A stretch of 64,000 nucleotides of DNA from Bordetella sp. LUAb4 (GTDB lineage: Bacteria > Pseudomonadota > Gammaproteobacteria > Burkholderiales > Burkholderiaceae_B). Below, piece after piece: positions 7,037-16,489 of this stretch. The notes below the pieces were generated by a model. It was given only the letters and a program-made list of their open reading frames with translations. It was not told the origin of the DNA and did no database searches. The stretch lies in NCBI RefSeq assembly GCF_021325795.1, contig NZ_JAHPZX010000008.1, positions 1 through 64,000 on the forward strand, given 5' to 3'. Position numbers and translations under genes: made by a program. Position 1 is the stretch's first letter. Each line of letters opens with the position of its first letter.

Positions 7037-8542
7037 ATGGAATTGCTTGATCACCTGATGCTGGGTTTCGGCGTGGCCTTCACGCCCGAAAACCTCGCTT
7101 ACGCCCTGCTGGGCTGCATCCTGGGCACGCTGATCGGCGTGCTACCCGGGATCGGTCCGGTCCCGACCATCGCCATGCTGCTGCCGATCACGTACGTGCT
7201 GCCGCCCGTGGCCGGTCTGATCATGTTGGCCGGTATCTATTACGGCGCGCAGTACGGCGGTTCGACGACCGCGATTCTGGTGGCGCTGCCGGGAGAGACA
7301 TCCGCGGTGGTGACTGTGCTTGACGGGCACCAGATGGCACGCAATGGCCGCGCGGGCGCCGCGCTGGCTATCGCCGCGCTGGGCTCGTTCTTCGCCGGTT
7401 GCGTGGCCACCCTGCTGCTGGCCGCCTTCGCGCCCCCGCTGGCTGAAGTGGCCTTCAAGTTCGGCCCCGCCGAGTACTTCTCCCTTATGTGCCTGGGCCT
7501 GGTCGGCGCCGTGGTGCTGGCCTCGGGCTCGCTGCCCAAGGCCATCTCCATGATCCTCCTGGGTCTGTTGCTGGGTATGGTCGGTACCGATGTGAACTCG
7601 GGCGTGGCCCGTTTCGACTTCGGCATCCCCGAACTGCAGGACGGCATCGACTTCGCGATCGTGGCCATGGGCGTGTTCGGCTTCGCCGAAATCATGACCA
7701 ACCTGGAGCAGAAGGAAAACCGCGTCGACATCACCGACAAGATCGGTTCGCTCTATCCCAACAAGGAAGAGTTCAAGGAAGCCTGGCCCGCGGTTCTGCG
7801 TGGCACGGCCCTGGGTTCGGCCCTGGGCATCCTGCCCGGCGGCGGCGCGGTGCTGTCGTCCTTCGCCTCCTATACCTTGGAAAAGAAGATCGCCAAGGAA
7901 CCGAAGCGCTTCGGCAAGGGCCACCCGGCCGGCCTGGCGGGTCCGGAATCGGCCAACAACGCGGCCGCCCAGACCTCCTTCATCCCGCTGCTGACCCTGG
8001 GTATCCCGGGCAACGCCGTGATGGCGCTGATGGTGGGTGCGATGACCATCCACAACATCCAGCCCGGCCCGCAGGTGATGACCAGCCACCCGGAACTGTT
8101 CTGGGGCCTGATCGCCTCGATGTGGATCGGCAACCTGATGCTGGTGATCCTGAACCTGCCGCTGATCGGCCTGTGGGTGAAACTGCTCAAAGTGCCCTAT
8201 CGCGTGCTGTTCCCGGCGATTCTGGTGTTCTGCACGATCGGTGTGTACTCGTTGAACTACAACACCTTCGACATCATGACCACCGCTGCCTTCGGCGTGA
8301 TCGGCTACGTCTGGTCCAAGCTGAAGTGCGAAGGCGCACCGTTGCTGCTGGGCCTGGTGCTGGGCCCCATGATGGAAGAAAACTTCCGCCGTGCCCTGCT
8401 GCTGTCGCGTGGCGACTTCACCACCTTCATCACGCGTCCGCTGTCGGCCAGCCTGTTGGCCGCGGCCCTGGCGCTGATCGTGATCGTGGCGCTGCCCTCG
8501 ATCCGCAAGAAGCGCGACGAAACCTTCGTCGAAGAAGGCTGA
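7037..8542 (+). CDS. tctA: Tripartite tricarboxylate transporter large subunit TctA
   Basis: 501 residues with about 12 membrane segments. Family signatures are present: IGVLPGIGPVPTIAMLLPITY near the N-terminus, YYGAQYGGSTTAIL, a second GILPGGGAVLSSF half-repeat motif in the middle, and GIPGNAVMALMVGA. It uses the ion gradient to import a carboxylate delivered by a TctC-type receptor. It is followed by a strong terminator, so tctBA is a two-gene unit. About half of its length aligns by eye with the second TctA at 12706-14223. Confidence 0.94.
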   Translation: MELLDHLMLGFGVAFTPENLAYALLGCILGTLIGVLPGIGPVPTIAMLLPITYVLPPVAGLIMLAGIYYGAQYGGSTTAILVALPGETSAVVTVLDGHQMARNGRAGAALAIAALGSFFAGCVATLLLAAFAPPLAEVAFKFGPAEYFSLMCLGLVGAVVLASGSLPKAISMILLGLLLGMVGTDVNSGVARFDFGIPELQDGIDFAIVAMGVFGFAEIMTNLEQKENRVDITDKIGSLYPNKEEFKEAWPAVLRGTALGSALGILPGGGAVLSSFASYTLEKKIAKEPKRFGKGHPAGLAGPESANNAAAQTSFIPLLTLGIPGNAVMALMVGAMTIHNIQPGPQVMTSHPELFWGLIASMWIGNLMLVILNLPLIGLWVKLLKVPYRVLFPAILVFCTIGVYSLNYNTFDIMTTAAFGVIGYVWSKLKCEGAPLLLGLVLGPMMEENFRRALLLSRGDFTTFITRPLSASLLAAALALIVIVALPSIRKKRDETFVEEG

Positions 8543-8593
8543 TGCCAACCGGACCCGGGCCTGTTCCCGCGGTCCGCTCGACGCACTCCCTCG

Positions 8594-8620
8594 AAGGGCA
8601 CCGCAAGGTGCCCTTTTTTT
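8594..8620 (+). terminator. Rho-independent terminator after tctA
   Basis: AAGGGCACC-GCAA-GGTGCCCTT followed by a run of T residues, about 50 bases after the tctA stop. Confidence 0.93.
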
Positions 8621-8815
8621 GTCCCGCCTTTTTGCCCTGTCTCTCTGCCCTGTATCTCTGCCCTCTGCCTTGCCCGTTGAATTCGCCACGGCCGCTGCCC
8701 GGCAGCCCTTGCTTCACGGTCTCATCGAGGCCCGCGTTGGAATTGGTGCAGCGCACACAATCGCTTACGCTACAGTACGGGTTTACCCCGTACCTGTCTC
8801 CGTCCCGAGCACCCA

Positions 8816-10420
8816 ATGACCTTCGACTGGCACAACCCCTATCGCACTACCCGCGCTCCCGTTTTTGCCCGCAACGTCGTCGCCACCTCGCAGCCGCTGG
8901 CTGCCCAGGCCGGGCTGCGTATTCTGGAACGCGGCGGCAATGCAGTGGATGCCGCCATCGCGGCGGCCGCCGTCCTGACGCTCGCCGAACCGGTCAGCAA
9001 TGGCCTGGGTTCGGATTGCTTCGCCATCATCTGGGACGGCGCCCGTCTGCATGGCATGAATGCCAGCGGCCGCGCGCCTTCCGCATGGTGTGTGGACTAC
9101 TTCAAGCGCAAGCACAACGGCGCCATTCCCATGCGTGGCTGGGACAGCGTGACGGTGCCCGGTTGCGTCGCCGGCTGGGCGGCCTTGCACGAGAAAATGG
9201 GCACGCTGCCGTTCGCCGACGTGCTGGCCCCCGCTATCGAATATGCGGAGCGCGGCTGCGCGGTGTCACCGATCGTGCAGCAGAAATGGGCCGCGCAGGC
9301 AGACGTGCTGCAGCCGCTGCCCGGCTTCGCCGAACACTTCCTGCCACGCGGCCGGCCGCCCGCCGTCGGCGAACATTTCGTGCTCAAGGGCGCGGCCGAT
9401 ACGCTCAGGCGTATCGCCGCTAGCGGCGGCCGCGATTTCTATGAAGGCGAGACAGCGCACAAGCTGGTCGCCCATGCGCAGGCGCACGACGCGGCGATGA
9501 CCCTCGCTGACCTGCGCGAATACAAGCCCGAATGGGTCACGCCGCTGGCGCAGGCCTACCGCGGCTACACCCTGCATCAGATTCCGCCCAACGGCCAAGG
9601 CATCGCGGCCCTGATCGCCTTGGGCATCCTGCAGCACTTCGACGTGGCGGCGCGGCCCGTGGATCACCCCGATACGCAGCATCTGCTGATCGAGGCCATG
9701 AAACTGGCCTTCGCCGACGTCTATGCGCACGTGGGCGACGCGGCACACATGGCCTTGACGGCGGACACGCTGCTGGATCCCGCCTATCTGGCCGAGCGCG
9801 CGCGCCTGATCGACATGGGGCGGGCGCAGGACTTCGGTAGCGGCCACGCGCCGCGCGGCGGTACGGTGTATCTGACCGCCGCCGATCGCAACGGCATGAT
9901 GATCAGTTTCATCCAGTCCAACTACATGGGCTTCGGTTCGGGCGTGGTGGTGCCGGGCACTGGCGTGAGCCTGCAAAACCGCGGCCACGGCTTCAGCATG
10001 CAACCCGATCATCCCAATGTCGTGGCGGGTGGCAAGCGCCCCTTCCACACCATCATTCCCGGCTTCCTGATGCGCGACGGCGCGCCTGTCATGAGCTTCG
10101 GCGTGATGGGCGGGAATATGCAGCCGCAGGGCCATCTGCAGACGCTCGTGCGCATGCTCGACTACGGTCAGCAGCCGCAGGCCGCCTGCGATGCGCCGCG
10201 CTGGAAGTGGAATCACGGCCGCTCGGTGGACGTCGAGCCCGCGATGCCGCACGCCGTCCAGGAAGCGCTGCGGGCGCGCGGCCATGTGCTGGAAGGCCTG
10301 GATGATCCTTATATGGATTTCGGCTCCGGCCAATTCATCTGGCGCCTGGGCGATCCGGCGGTCGATGGCTATGTGGCCGCCAGCGACAGCCGCCGCGATG
10401 GGCTGGCGGCGGGATTCTGA
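8816..10420 (+). CDS. Gamma-glutamyltransferase family protein (Ntn hydrolase)
   Basis: 534 residues of the gamma-glutamyltransferase family, which self-cleave to a large and a small subunit. The N-terminal region matches (AAQAGLRILERGGNAVDAAIAAAAVL, then EPVSNGLGSDCFAIIW). Thr350, in GGTVYLTAAD, aligns with the autocatalytic Thr of the TTHYSVVD motif, but the second Thr is Val and the His is Tyr. The C-terminal GG loop is also unusual (GVMGGNMQPQGHLQTL). It resembles YwrD-type homologues rather than classical Ggt and may act on other gamma-glutamyl amides. No signal peptide is evident, so a cytoplasmic location is likely. Confidence 0.85.
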   Translation: MTFDWHNPYRTTRAPVFARNVVATSQPLAAQAGLRILERGGNAVDAAIAAAAVLTLAEPVSNGLGSDCFAIIWDGARLHGMNASGRAPSAWCVDYFKRKHNGAIPMRGWDSVTVPGCVAGWAALHEKMGTLPFADVLAPAIEYAERGCAVSPIVQQKWAAQADVLQPLPGFAEHFLPRGRPPAVGEHFVLKGAADTLRRIAASGGRDFYEGETAHKLVAHAQAHDAAMTLADLREYKPEWVTPLAQAYRGYTLHQIPPNGQGIAALIALGILQHFDVAARPVDHPDTQHLLIEAMKLAFADVYAHVGDAAHMALTADTLLDPAYLAERARLIDMGRAQDFGSGHAPRGGTVYLTAADRNGMMISFIQSNYMGFGSGVVVPGTGVSLQNRGHGFSMQPDHPNVVAGGKRPFHTIIPGFLMRDGAPVMSFGVMGGNMQPQGHLQTLVRMLDYGQQPQAACDAPRWKWNHGRSVDVEPAMPHAVQEALRARGHVLEGLDDPYMDFGSGQFIWRLGDPAVDGYVAASDSRRDGLAAGF

Positions 10421-10571
10421 TCGTGCGGCGTGGCGCCGGGCGGATCGCGACGCTTGCCGTCGGCGCGGCATCGCCGTAAGGTACTGCTCCTGAGAAATGG
10501 CGGCGGACGATGGCAGCATGCGGTCCGGCGCGGCAATTCATGGCTACCCAGCCTTCAATCGGAGATTCTGC

Positions 10572-11477
10572 ATGGCATCCATCGGTACCAAGACGTACGA
10601 CACCGTCGCGTCCAAGAAAGTCGCTTTCCTCGGCCTGGGCGTCATGGGTTTCCCCATGGCGGGGCATCTGGCGCGCGCCGGCCACACAGTGACCGTCTAC
10701 AACCGCACGGCGGCCAAGGCGCAGGAGTGGGTCAAGGAATTCGGCGGCAAGGCTGCCGCCACCCCGCGTGAAGCCGCGGCCGGCGCCGACATCGTGTTCG
10801 CTTGCGTCGGCAACGACGACGACCTGCGCAGCGTCGTGCTGGGCGCTGACGGCGCTTTCGCCGGCATGGCCAGGAACGCTGTCTTCGTCGACCACACCAC
10901 CGCTTCGGCCGATGTGGCGCGCGAGCTGTATGCCGCGGCGCGCAAGCTGGACCTGCAGTTCGTCGACGGCCCGGTGTCGGGCGGCCAGGCCGGTGCGGTC
11001 AATGGCGTGCTGACGGTGATGTGCGGCGGCGAGAAGGCGGTCTTCGACAGCATCCAGCCCGTGGCGCAAGCCTTCGGCCGCGCCGTCACGCTGGTGGGCG
11101 AGCCGGGTGCCGGGCAGTTGGCCAAGATGGTCAATCAGATCTGCATCGCCGGACTGGTGCAGGGATTGTCCGAAGGCGTGGCCTTCGGCCAGGCAGCTGG
11201 CCTGGACATGAAACTGGTGCTGGACGTGATCAGCAAAGGCGCCGCGCAAAGCTGGCAGATGGAGAATCGCGGCGGCACGATGGTCGACGACAAGTTCGAC
11301 TTCGGCTTCGCCGTGGATTGGATGCGCAAGGACCTGGGGCTGGTGCTGGCCGAAGCCCGCCACAACGGCGCGCGCGTGCCGGTGACGGCGCTGGTCGACC
11401 AGTTCTACGCCGACGTGCAGAAGATGGGTGGCGGGCGCTGGGACACGTCGAGCCTGGTCAAGCGCCTGCGCGATTGA
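10572..11477 (+). CDS. NAD(P)-dependent beta-hydroxyacid dehydrogenase (HIBADH/GarR family)
   Basis: 301 residues from ATG 10572, preceded by GGAG; the frame opens upstream but without support. The Rossmann motif FLGLGVMGFPMAGHL (residues 19-33) is followed by the substrate-binding DGPVSGGQAGAVNG (about 132-145) and the catalytic Lys185 in GQLAKMVNQ. These are the marks of 3-hydroxyisobutyrate, tartronate semialdehyde and related dehydrogenases. The exact substrate is not fixed by the motifs. It is followed by the convergent ghrA-like gene. Confidence 0.88.
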   Translation: MASIGTKTYDTVASKKVAFLGLGVMGFPMAGHLARAGHTVTVYNRTAAKAQEWVKEFGGKAAATPREAAAGADIVFACVGNDDDLRSVVLGADGAFAGMARNAVFVDHTTASADVARELYAAARKLDLQFVDGPVSGGQAGAVNGVLTVMCGGEKAVFDSIQPVAQAFGRAVTLVGEPGAGQLAKMVNQICIAGLVQGLSEGVAFGQAAGLDMKLVLDVISKGAAQSWQMENRGGTMVDDKFDFGFAVDWMRKDLGLVLAEARHNGARVPVTALVDQFYADVQKMGGGRWDTSSLVKRLRD

Positions 11478-11567
11478 TCGGCCTCGACGGCCTGGGCGCC
11501 AGCGGAGGCACATCGTAGCGCCCAGATGCCCACATCGCTCGGGACGGACGCTACGCCCGTAGCGGAC

Positions 11568-12497
11568 TCAATAGCCGCGATCGCGGGCGACTACGCCGGT
11601 CATGGGTTCGCCGCGGGCCATCTGGCGGATCTTGCCGGCGATCTGCGCGATGGTTTCCTCGCGCAGGGTGCTGGCGGCGATGTGCGGGGTGACGTGCGCG
11701 CGCGGGTGTTGCCACAGGCCGCTCGCGGCCGGCAGCGGCTCGGTGCGGAATACGTCCAGCGAGGCACTGTCCAGGCGGCCTTCTTCCAGCAAGGCAAGGA
11801 TGTCGTCCTCGTTCTGGTGCTCGCCACGACCCACGTTGATCAGGTGCGCATGGGGCAGCAACTGGCTCAGGGTGGCACGGTTGAGTATGCCTTCGGTCTC
11901 CGGCGTCAGCGGCAGCACGTTGACCAGCACCCGCGTGCGAGCGAGAAAGGCCGGCAGTTGGTCCGCGCCCGAATAGGTCTGCACGCCATCGATGCCGCGC
12001 GCCGTGCGCGACCAGCCGGCCACGGGATATTCGAAAGCCGCCAGCGCTTCGGCCACGCGGGAACCGACCACGCCCAAGCCCAGCACGCCCACGGGCCATT
12101 GCTCGCGCCGCAGGCCTTCGCGCGGATCCCACCGCGCTGCCGCCTGATCCGCCTCGTAGCGCGCGAACAGGCGCGACTCACGCCACAGCGCGTACAACAC
12201 GTACTCGGCCATCTGCACGGACATGCCGGCGTCTTCCAGACGAACGATCTGCACGTGCGCGGGGATTTCCTTCATCTTCAGCAACGCATCCACGCCGGCA
12301 CCCAGGTTGAACACCGCCTTCAGATTGGTCTCGTGCGCGAACAGCGCCGCAGGCGGCTTCCACACCAGCGCCACGTCGGCGTTGGCGGGCGGACCGGCCG
12401 GGTCCCACACCGAGATCGTGAAGTCGGGCATCGCGGCCTGCAGGCCAGGAAGCCATTCGTCGGGATTGCGATGAGGGAGCGCGAACAGTACGTGCAT
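11568..12497 (-). CDS. ghrA: Glyoxylate/hydroxypyruvate reductase A
   Basis: 309 residues from ATG 12497, matching E. coli GhrA in length. It is a D-isomer-specific 2-hydroxyacid dehydrogenase: NAD-binding GVLGLGVVGSRVAEAL, catalytic Arg in NVGRGEHQNEDD, Glu in FRTEPLP and His in TPHIAAST. The N-terminus (MHVLFALPHRNPDEW) is GhrA-like. GhrA reduces glyoxylate to glycolate and hydroxypyruvate to D-glycerate with NADPH. A different 2-hydroxyacid dehydrogenase lies at 53905-54888. The frame is open far upstream, but this start has no overlap with the terminator of the neighbouring tctA. Confidence 0.85.
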   Translation of the reverse strand: MHVLFALPHRNPDEWLPGLQAAMPDFTISVWDPAGPPANADVALVWKPPAALFAHETNLKAVFNLGAGVDALLKMKEIPAHVQIVRLEDAGMSVQMAEYVLYALWRESRLFARYEADQAAARWDPREGLRREQWPVGVLGLGVVGSRVAEALAAFEYPVAGWSRTARGIDGVQTYSGADQLPAFLARTRVLVNVLPLTPETEGILNRATLSQLLPHAHLINVGRGEHQNEDDILALLEEGRLDSASLDVFRTEPLPAASGLWQHPRAHVTPHIAASTLREETIAQIAGKIRQMARGEPMTGVVARDRGY

Positions 12498-12587
12498 GAG
12501 GAATCCGGTTTGAGGGTTGAAAAGCGGACACTGCGAAGTCCAAAACCATAGCACGTCACCAGGCACAGGCCTGCGCGCGGAGGTTCC

Positions 12588-12625
12588 AAAAAAAAAGAGA
12601 CCTGTGCATATTGCACAGGTCTCTT
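12588..12625 (-). terminator. Rho-independent terminator of the second tctBA operon
   Basis: On the minus strand a 13-bp perfect stem AGAGACCTGTGCA / TGCACAGGTCTCT with a 3-base loop is followed by a run of nine Ts. It lies about 80 bases past the tctA stop. Confidence 0.95.
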
Positions 12626-12705
12626 TGATCGCAGGTACCGCGGAGCCGGCGGTGCCGGTCCGCCAGTGCCGCCCCTTGGGGGGCCGCAGCACGCGCGGCA
12701 GGAGG

Positions 12706-14223
12706 TCAGGCCGTCTTCGGCAGCAAGTCCTTCTTGCCCTTGCCTTTACGCAAGCGGGCCCAGATCTGCACGATGATCAGCAGGGCGCTGGCCGCGACGA
12801 ACCAGGCGCTGATCGGACGTTGCACGAAGATCATCATGTCGCCACGCGACAGCAGCAAGGCGCGACGGAAGTTTTCTTCGACCATGGGTCCGAGCACGAA
12901 GCCCAACAGGATAGGCGCGACCGAGAAATCCAGTGCCATCAGCAAGGCGCCGATGATACCGAAGGCCAGCACTTCCCAGATCTGGAACAGGCTGTTCTGC
13001 GTCGAGAACACACCCACCGCGATAAAGAACAGCGCGGACGGGAACAGGTACTTGTACGGCACCTTGAGCAGCTTGACCCACACACCGATCAGCGGCACGT
13101 TCAAGACGATCAGCAGAACGTTACCCACCCAGAAGCTGGCGATCAGGCCCCAGAAAATGTCCGGATGCTCGGTGATCAGCTGCGGGCCGGGCTGGATGCC
13201 CTGGATCAGCAGCGCGCCCAGGATCAGCGCCATCACGGCGTCGCCAGGAATACCCAGGCTCATCGTCGGGATGAAGTCGACCTGCGTCTTCGAGTGCGAC
13301 GACGCTTCGGGAGCCGCCACGCCAGCCAGCATGCCGGTACCGAAACGCTCAGGCGTCTTCGAGACCTTGCGCTCCAGCGCATAGGCGATGAAGGTGGTGA
13401 TGGTCGGGCCGGTACCGGGCATGGCACCGAACAGCGTGCCCACCAGCGTACCGCGCACCATCGGCAGGAAGGCTTCCTTCATTTCAGCCATGGAAGGCCG
13501 CATGTCGCGCAGCTTCAGCTTGGTCGACGTGGTGATGGCGGACATCTTGTTGACGCTGACCAGGAAGTCGGCGGCACCGAACAGACCCATCGAAATCGCC
13601 ACCAGTTCCAGGCCGTCGGACAGATCCAGCAGACCGAAGGAGAAGCGGATGGTGCCGGTGTTGACGTCGGTACCGACCACGCCGCACAGCAGGCCGAACA
13701 AGGTCATCGCCACGCCCTTGAGGGGCGAACCGCGTGACATCGTGGCACCGGCCAGCAGGCCCAGCAGCATGATGGAGAAGATTTCCGTCGGGCCGAACTT
13801 GAAGGCGATTTCCACCAGCAGCGGCGAAGCGAAAATCATCACGATGATGCCGACCGATGCGGCAAAGAACGACGAAATCATCGTGATGCCCAATGCCGTG
13901 CCGCCCTTGCCGGCCTTGGTCATCGGGTACCCGTCCAGACACGTCACCGCATGCGGCGGGTGCGAGGGCAGGTTCAGCAGGATCGCGCCAATGGCGCCAC
14001 CGTACTGCGAGCCGTAGAAGATACCGGCCAGCATCAGGATGGCAGGCACCGGGTGCATCACGTACGTGAGCGGCAGCAGGATGGAGATGGCCGACAGCGC
14101 GCCCATGCCGGGCAGCACGCCGATGAGGTTACCCACCAGCACGCCGAAGAACGACCACATCAGGTTATGGGGTTCGAACGCGACGCCAAAACCGTACCAA
14201 AGATCAACTAGTGCTTGATGCAT
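12706..14223 (-). CDS. tctA: Tripartite tricarboxylate transporter large subunit TctA (second copy)
   Basis: 505 residues from ATG 14223, five bases after the tctB stop. Twelve or so membrane segments with the TctA signatures IGVLPGMGALSAISILLPLTY, FYGSQYGGAIGAIL, a second GAMPGTGPTITTF motif and GIPGDAVMALILGA. It forms one unit with the TctB upstream, probably under the TctD/TctE two-component pair encoded just before. No TctC receptor is adjacent. In E. coli nomenclature the substrate would be citrate-like, but that cannot be inferred here. Confidence 0.94.
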   Translation of the reverse strand: MHQALVDLWYGFGVAFEPHNLMWSFFGVLVGNLIGVLPGMGALSAISILLPLTYVMHPVPAILMLAGIFYGSQYGGAIGAILLNLPSHPPHAVTCLDGYPMTKAGKGGTALGITMISSFFAASVGIIVMIFASPLLVEIAFKFGPTEIFSIMLLGLLAGATMSRGSPLKGVAMTLFGLLCGVVGTDVNTGTIRFSFGLLDLSDGLELVAISMGLFGAADFLVSVNKMSAITTSTKLKLRDMRPSMAEMKEAFLPMVRGTLVGTLFGAMPGTGPTITTFIAYALERKVSKTPERFGTGMLAGVAAPEASSHSKTQVDFIPTMSLGIPGDAVMALILGALLIQGIQPGPQLITEHPDIFWGLIASFWVGNVLLIVLNVPLIGVWVKLLKVPYKYLFPSALFFIAVGVFSTQNSLFQIWEVLAFGIIGALLMALDFSVAPILLGFVLGPMVEENFRRALLLSRGDMMIFVQRPISAWFVAASALLIIVQIWARLRKGKGKKDLLPKTA

Positions 14224-14228
14224 GGCGA

Positions 14229-14705
14229 TCAACCCCAACGAAACAGCGGGAGCTGCAGTTGCAGAGCCCACCAGAACACGACGATGGCGATGACTACCAT
14301 GGCCAAGGACAGCAGAACCGCCTGGAAGATCGTGTTCTTACGATCGCCAAGCGCCGCGATAAAGGTGATGGCGAACGTGGCCGGCAGCAGGCCACCGTAT
14401 TCACCCAGGGCGATGAACGCCACGATACTGAGCAGGATGCAGACGCCGCCACGAACGTCGGGCATGCCATGGGCATGGCCGCCCGGCACGGGTTCCGCCG
14501 GCTTGTCCGAACGTGCGCCAATCGCGATCAGAATGCCGGTGAGTACCAGCAAGCCCCCGATGGCCGCCGGGAAGAATCCCGGTCCCATATGGCTCAGGGA
14601 GCCGATGTTATAGCTGACCGCGCCATATATCGCCCCCAAACCCGTCAGGACCATCAGCGCACCGCCGTAATAGTCCTTGTTAATTGTTCTTTTGGATGTT
14701 TCCAC
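14229..14705 (-). CDS. tctB: Tripartite tricarboxylate transporter small subunit TctB (second copy)
   Basis: 158 residues if translation begins at the GTG at 14705, which has a perfect GGAGG six bases upstream; the open frame extends further without a start this well supported. Four hydrophobic segments, with YYGGALMVLTG and GSLSHMGPGFFPAAIG at the N-terminus as in TctB. The central loop is Gly/His/Pro-rich (EPVPGGHAHGMPDV). Confidence 0.88.
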   Translation of the reverse strand: METSKRTINKDYYGGALMVLTGLGAIYGAVSYNIGSLSHMGPGFFPAAIGGLLVLTGILIAIGARSDKPAEPVPGGHAHGMPDVRGGVCILLSIVAFIALGEYGGLLPATFAITFIAALGDRKNTIFQAVLLSLAMVVIAIVVFWWALQLQLPLFRWG

Positions 14706-14724
14706 CGCAATCCTCCGAAAACCA

Positions 14725-14765
14725 GGGCTGAAAAAAGCCCGTGGGCAATGCCCGGTTGAGCACGA
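14725..14765 (-). terminator. Probable terminator between tctE and tctB
   Basis: On the minus strand an imperfect stem (CCGGGC-att-GCCC plus CGG) is followed by TTTTTT, in the 110-base gap between the kinase stop and the tctB start. A short CTCACA/TGTGAG inverted repeat sits just upstream (plus 14770-14786). If functional, the regulators and the transporter would be separate transcripts. Confidence 0.4.
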
Positions 14766-14815
14766 CCCTCTCACAACCCATGTGAGCCTGGAACGCAGAA
14801 TAAGGAGAGAAGCTG

Positions 14816-16405
14816 CTAATCCGCTTTCTTTATGCTGTCTAGACCCTGAATCACAGGGTTATCCCTTAAGAGGGGAATCCATAATATGGCGCAGAGACCC
14901 ACGCCGCCTTGGGCATTGGGCTCGCCATCTTCCAGCAGGATGTCGCCGTTGTTGCGACGGGCGTAGGCTCGCGCGATGGCCAGGCCCAGGCCCGAACCAC
15001 TGGAGGCGCCCTGCACGCCGTCCGCCCCCGCGCGATCGAATCGCTCGAAGGCACGGAAGCGTGACGCGGGTTCGAGACCGGGACCATTGTCGGCCACGCG
15101 GACCTCCACCCGGTCTTGCGCAAGGACGACTGAAACCGTGATCTGCGCGCCGGGCGGCGCGTAGTTGACAGCGTTATGGACCAGATTGGACAGGGCTTCA
15201 TGCAGTTCGACCTCGCTGCCCGCCACGGGTGCGGCGGCTGTCAGACAGCTTTCGTCACTAACTGCACTGTTTGGGTTCCCTTCGTTATTTTCTTGCACGC
15301 CGTCCCAACCGAGATCTTGTTGCTTCTCGTGAGCCAACGGAAGATATTGCAAGACGACGTCACGCGCTACGTCGTTGATGTCCAGGATCTTGCGCGGCAT
15401 CACCTCGCCCTGGCTGGCATGCGCCAGTTGCAGCAATTGCTCGGTCAGGCGCCGGCTGCGCCCCAATTGGGCGATGATGCCGCGCAGGCCTTCACGCATG
15501 CCGTCGGGATCGCGTTCCCGCAAGGCGTATTGGGCCTGCGTCAGCATGATCGCCAGCGGCGTGCGCAGTTGATGCGAGGCGTCGTCGAGGAATTGCGTCT
15601 GTTCCGCCAGCATGCGCCGGTGGCGTTCGATATGGTGGTTGACGGCCTCGACCAGCGGCGCGACTTCGGAAGGCACGCCACTGGCGTCCAGCGGCGTCTG
15701 GTCATCGGGCGAGCGGGCGCGGATGTCGGCGCGCAAGCGATGCAGCGGCCGCAGCGCCCAGGCCACGCCCCACCACACCATCAGGATCACCAACGCCAGC
15801 ATGCGGGCGTCGCGCAAGAATTCCTGCCGTTGCGCGGCGCGCTCGGCCTCGATCCGCTTGCTGGTGCTTTCGCCGACCAGGACCAGCACCTGGCGGTGCA
15901 CGCCGTGGTAATAGAGATCGCGCAGGATCGCCACCAGGCGCACGGGATCGTCGCGGTACATGCCGTCAAAGAACACGGGCGGACCATTGCTGCGCGGCCA
16001 CGCCGGCGGCCGCGGCAGGTCGGGCATCCCCAATAAGGTACGGCCGGCCGAGGCAGGCACCGGCTGGCCGTCCGGCACCGGCGGGTCGATTTCCTCGATG
16101 CGGTAATACTTGCGCAAGCCCGCGCGAGACTCCAGCATGACCTGGGCGTACAGGGGGGTCGCCACCTGCAGGGCGCCCTCCGCGGTGAATTCGATGCTGC
16201 TTTCCAACACCCGCGCCGGCTCCAGCAAGGCGCTGTCGTAGGCGTCGTTGGTGATCTCGGACAGCGTCTGGTAGTCGTTCCAGCTGTCGATGACCAGCAG
16301 GGCGACCACGCCCGGCAGCAGGAGCATGAACAGCAGCGTGCGTATGCCCAGGCGCGGACGCAGCAGCCGCAAGCGGGCCGCGCGGGCGCTAGGCGGACGG
16401 GCCAT
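14816..16405 (-). CDS. tctE: TctE-type sensor histidine kinase
   Basis: 529 residues. Two membrane segments (about 20-40 and 202-218) enclose a periplasmic sensor region, followed by a HAMP-like linker, the HisKA box with phospho-acceptor His278 (DDASHQLRTPLA), and an HATPase_c domain (N box HEALSNLVHNAVNYAPPG, then VADNGPGL and SGSGLGLAI). TctE senses tricarboxylates in Salmonella; here its place directly before tctBA supports the same role. Between HisKA and the N box is a Ser/Asn/Ala-rich segment (after QQDLGWDGV) longer than usual, with lower local GC. It is 84 bases downstream of tctD. Confidence 0.9.
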   Translation of the reverse strand: MARPPSARAARLRLLRPRLGIRTLLFMLLLPGVVALLVIDSWNDYQTLSEITNDAYDSALLEPARVLESSIEFTAEGALQVATPLYAQVMLESRAGLRKYYRIEEIDPPVPDGQPVPASAGRTLLGMPDLPRPPAWPRSNGPPVFFDGMYRDDPVRLVAILRDLYYHGVHRQVLVLVGESTSKRIEAERAAQRQEFLRDARMLALVILMVWWGVAWALRPLHRLRADIRARSPDDQTPLDASGVPSEVAPLVEAVNHHIERHRRMLAEQTQFLDDASHQLRTPLAIMLTQAQYALRERDPDGMREGLRGIIAQLGRSRRLTEQLLQLAHASQGEVMPRKILDINDVARDVVLQYLPLAHEKQQDLGWDGVQENNEGNPNSAVSDESCLTAAAPVAGSEVELHEALSNLVHNAVNYAPPGAQITVSVVLAQDRVEVRVADNGPGLEPASRFRAFERFDRAGADGVQGASSGSGLGLAIARAYARRNNGDILLEDGEPNAQGGVGLCAILWIPLLRDNPVIQGLDSIKKAD

Positions 16406-16489
16406 GGCGGCGCCGTTGCGGATATGGCGGCGACAGCAACAGCAGCAGCGGTGCCCGCCCCCCGAAAACGATCATGAAAGGCCTGTTCC

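Noticed and set aside
7142-8689. Long minus-strand frame opposite tctA
   Set aside because: Shadow frame in high-GC sequence; rich in Gln/His/Arg with no domain.
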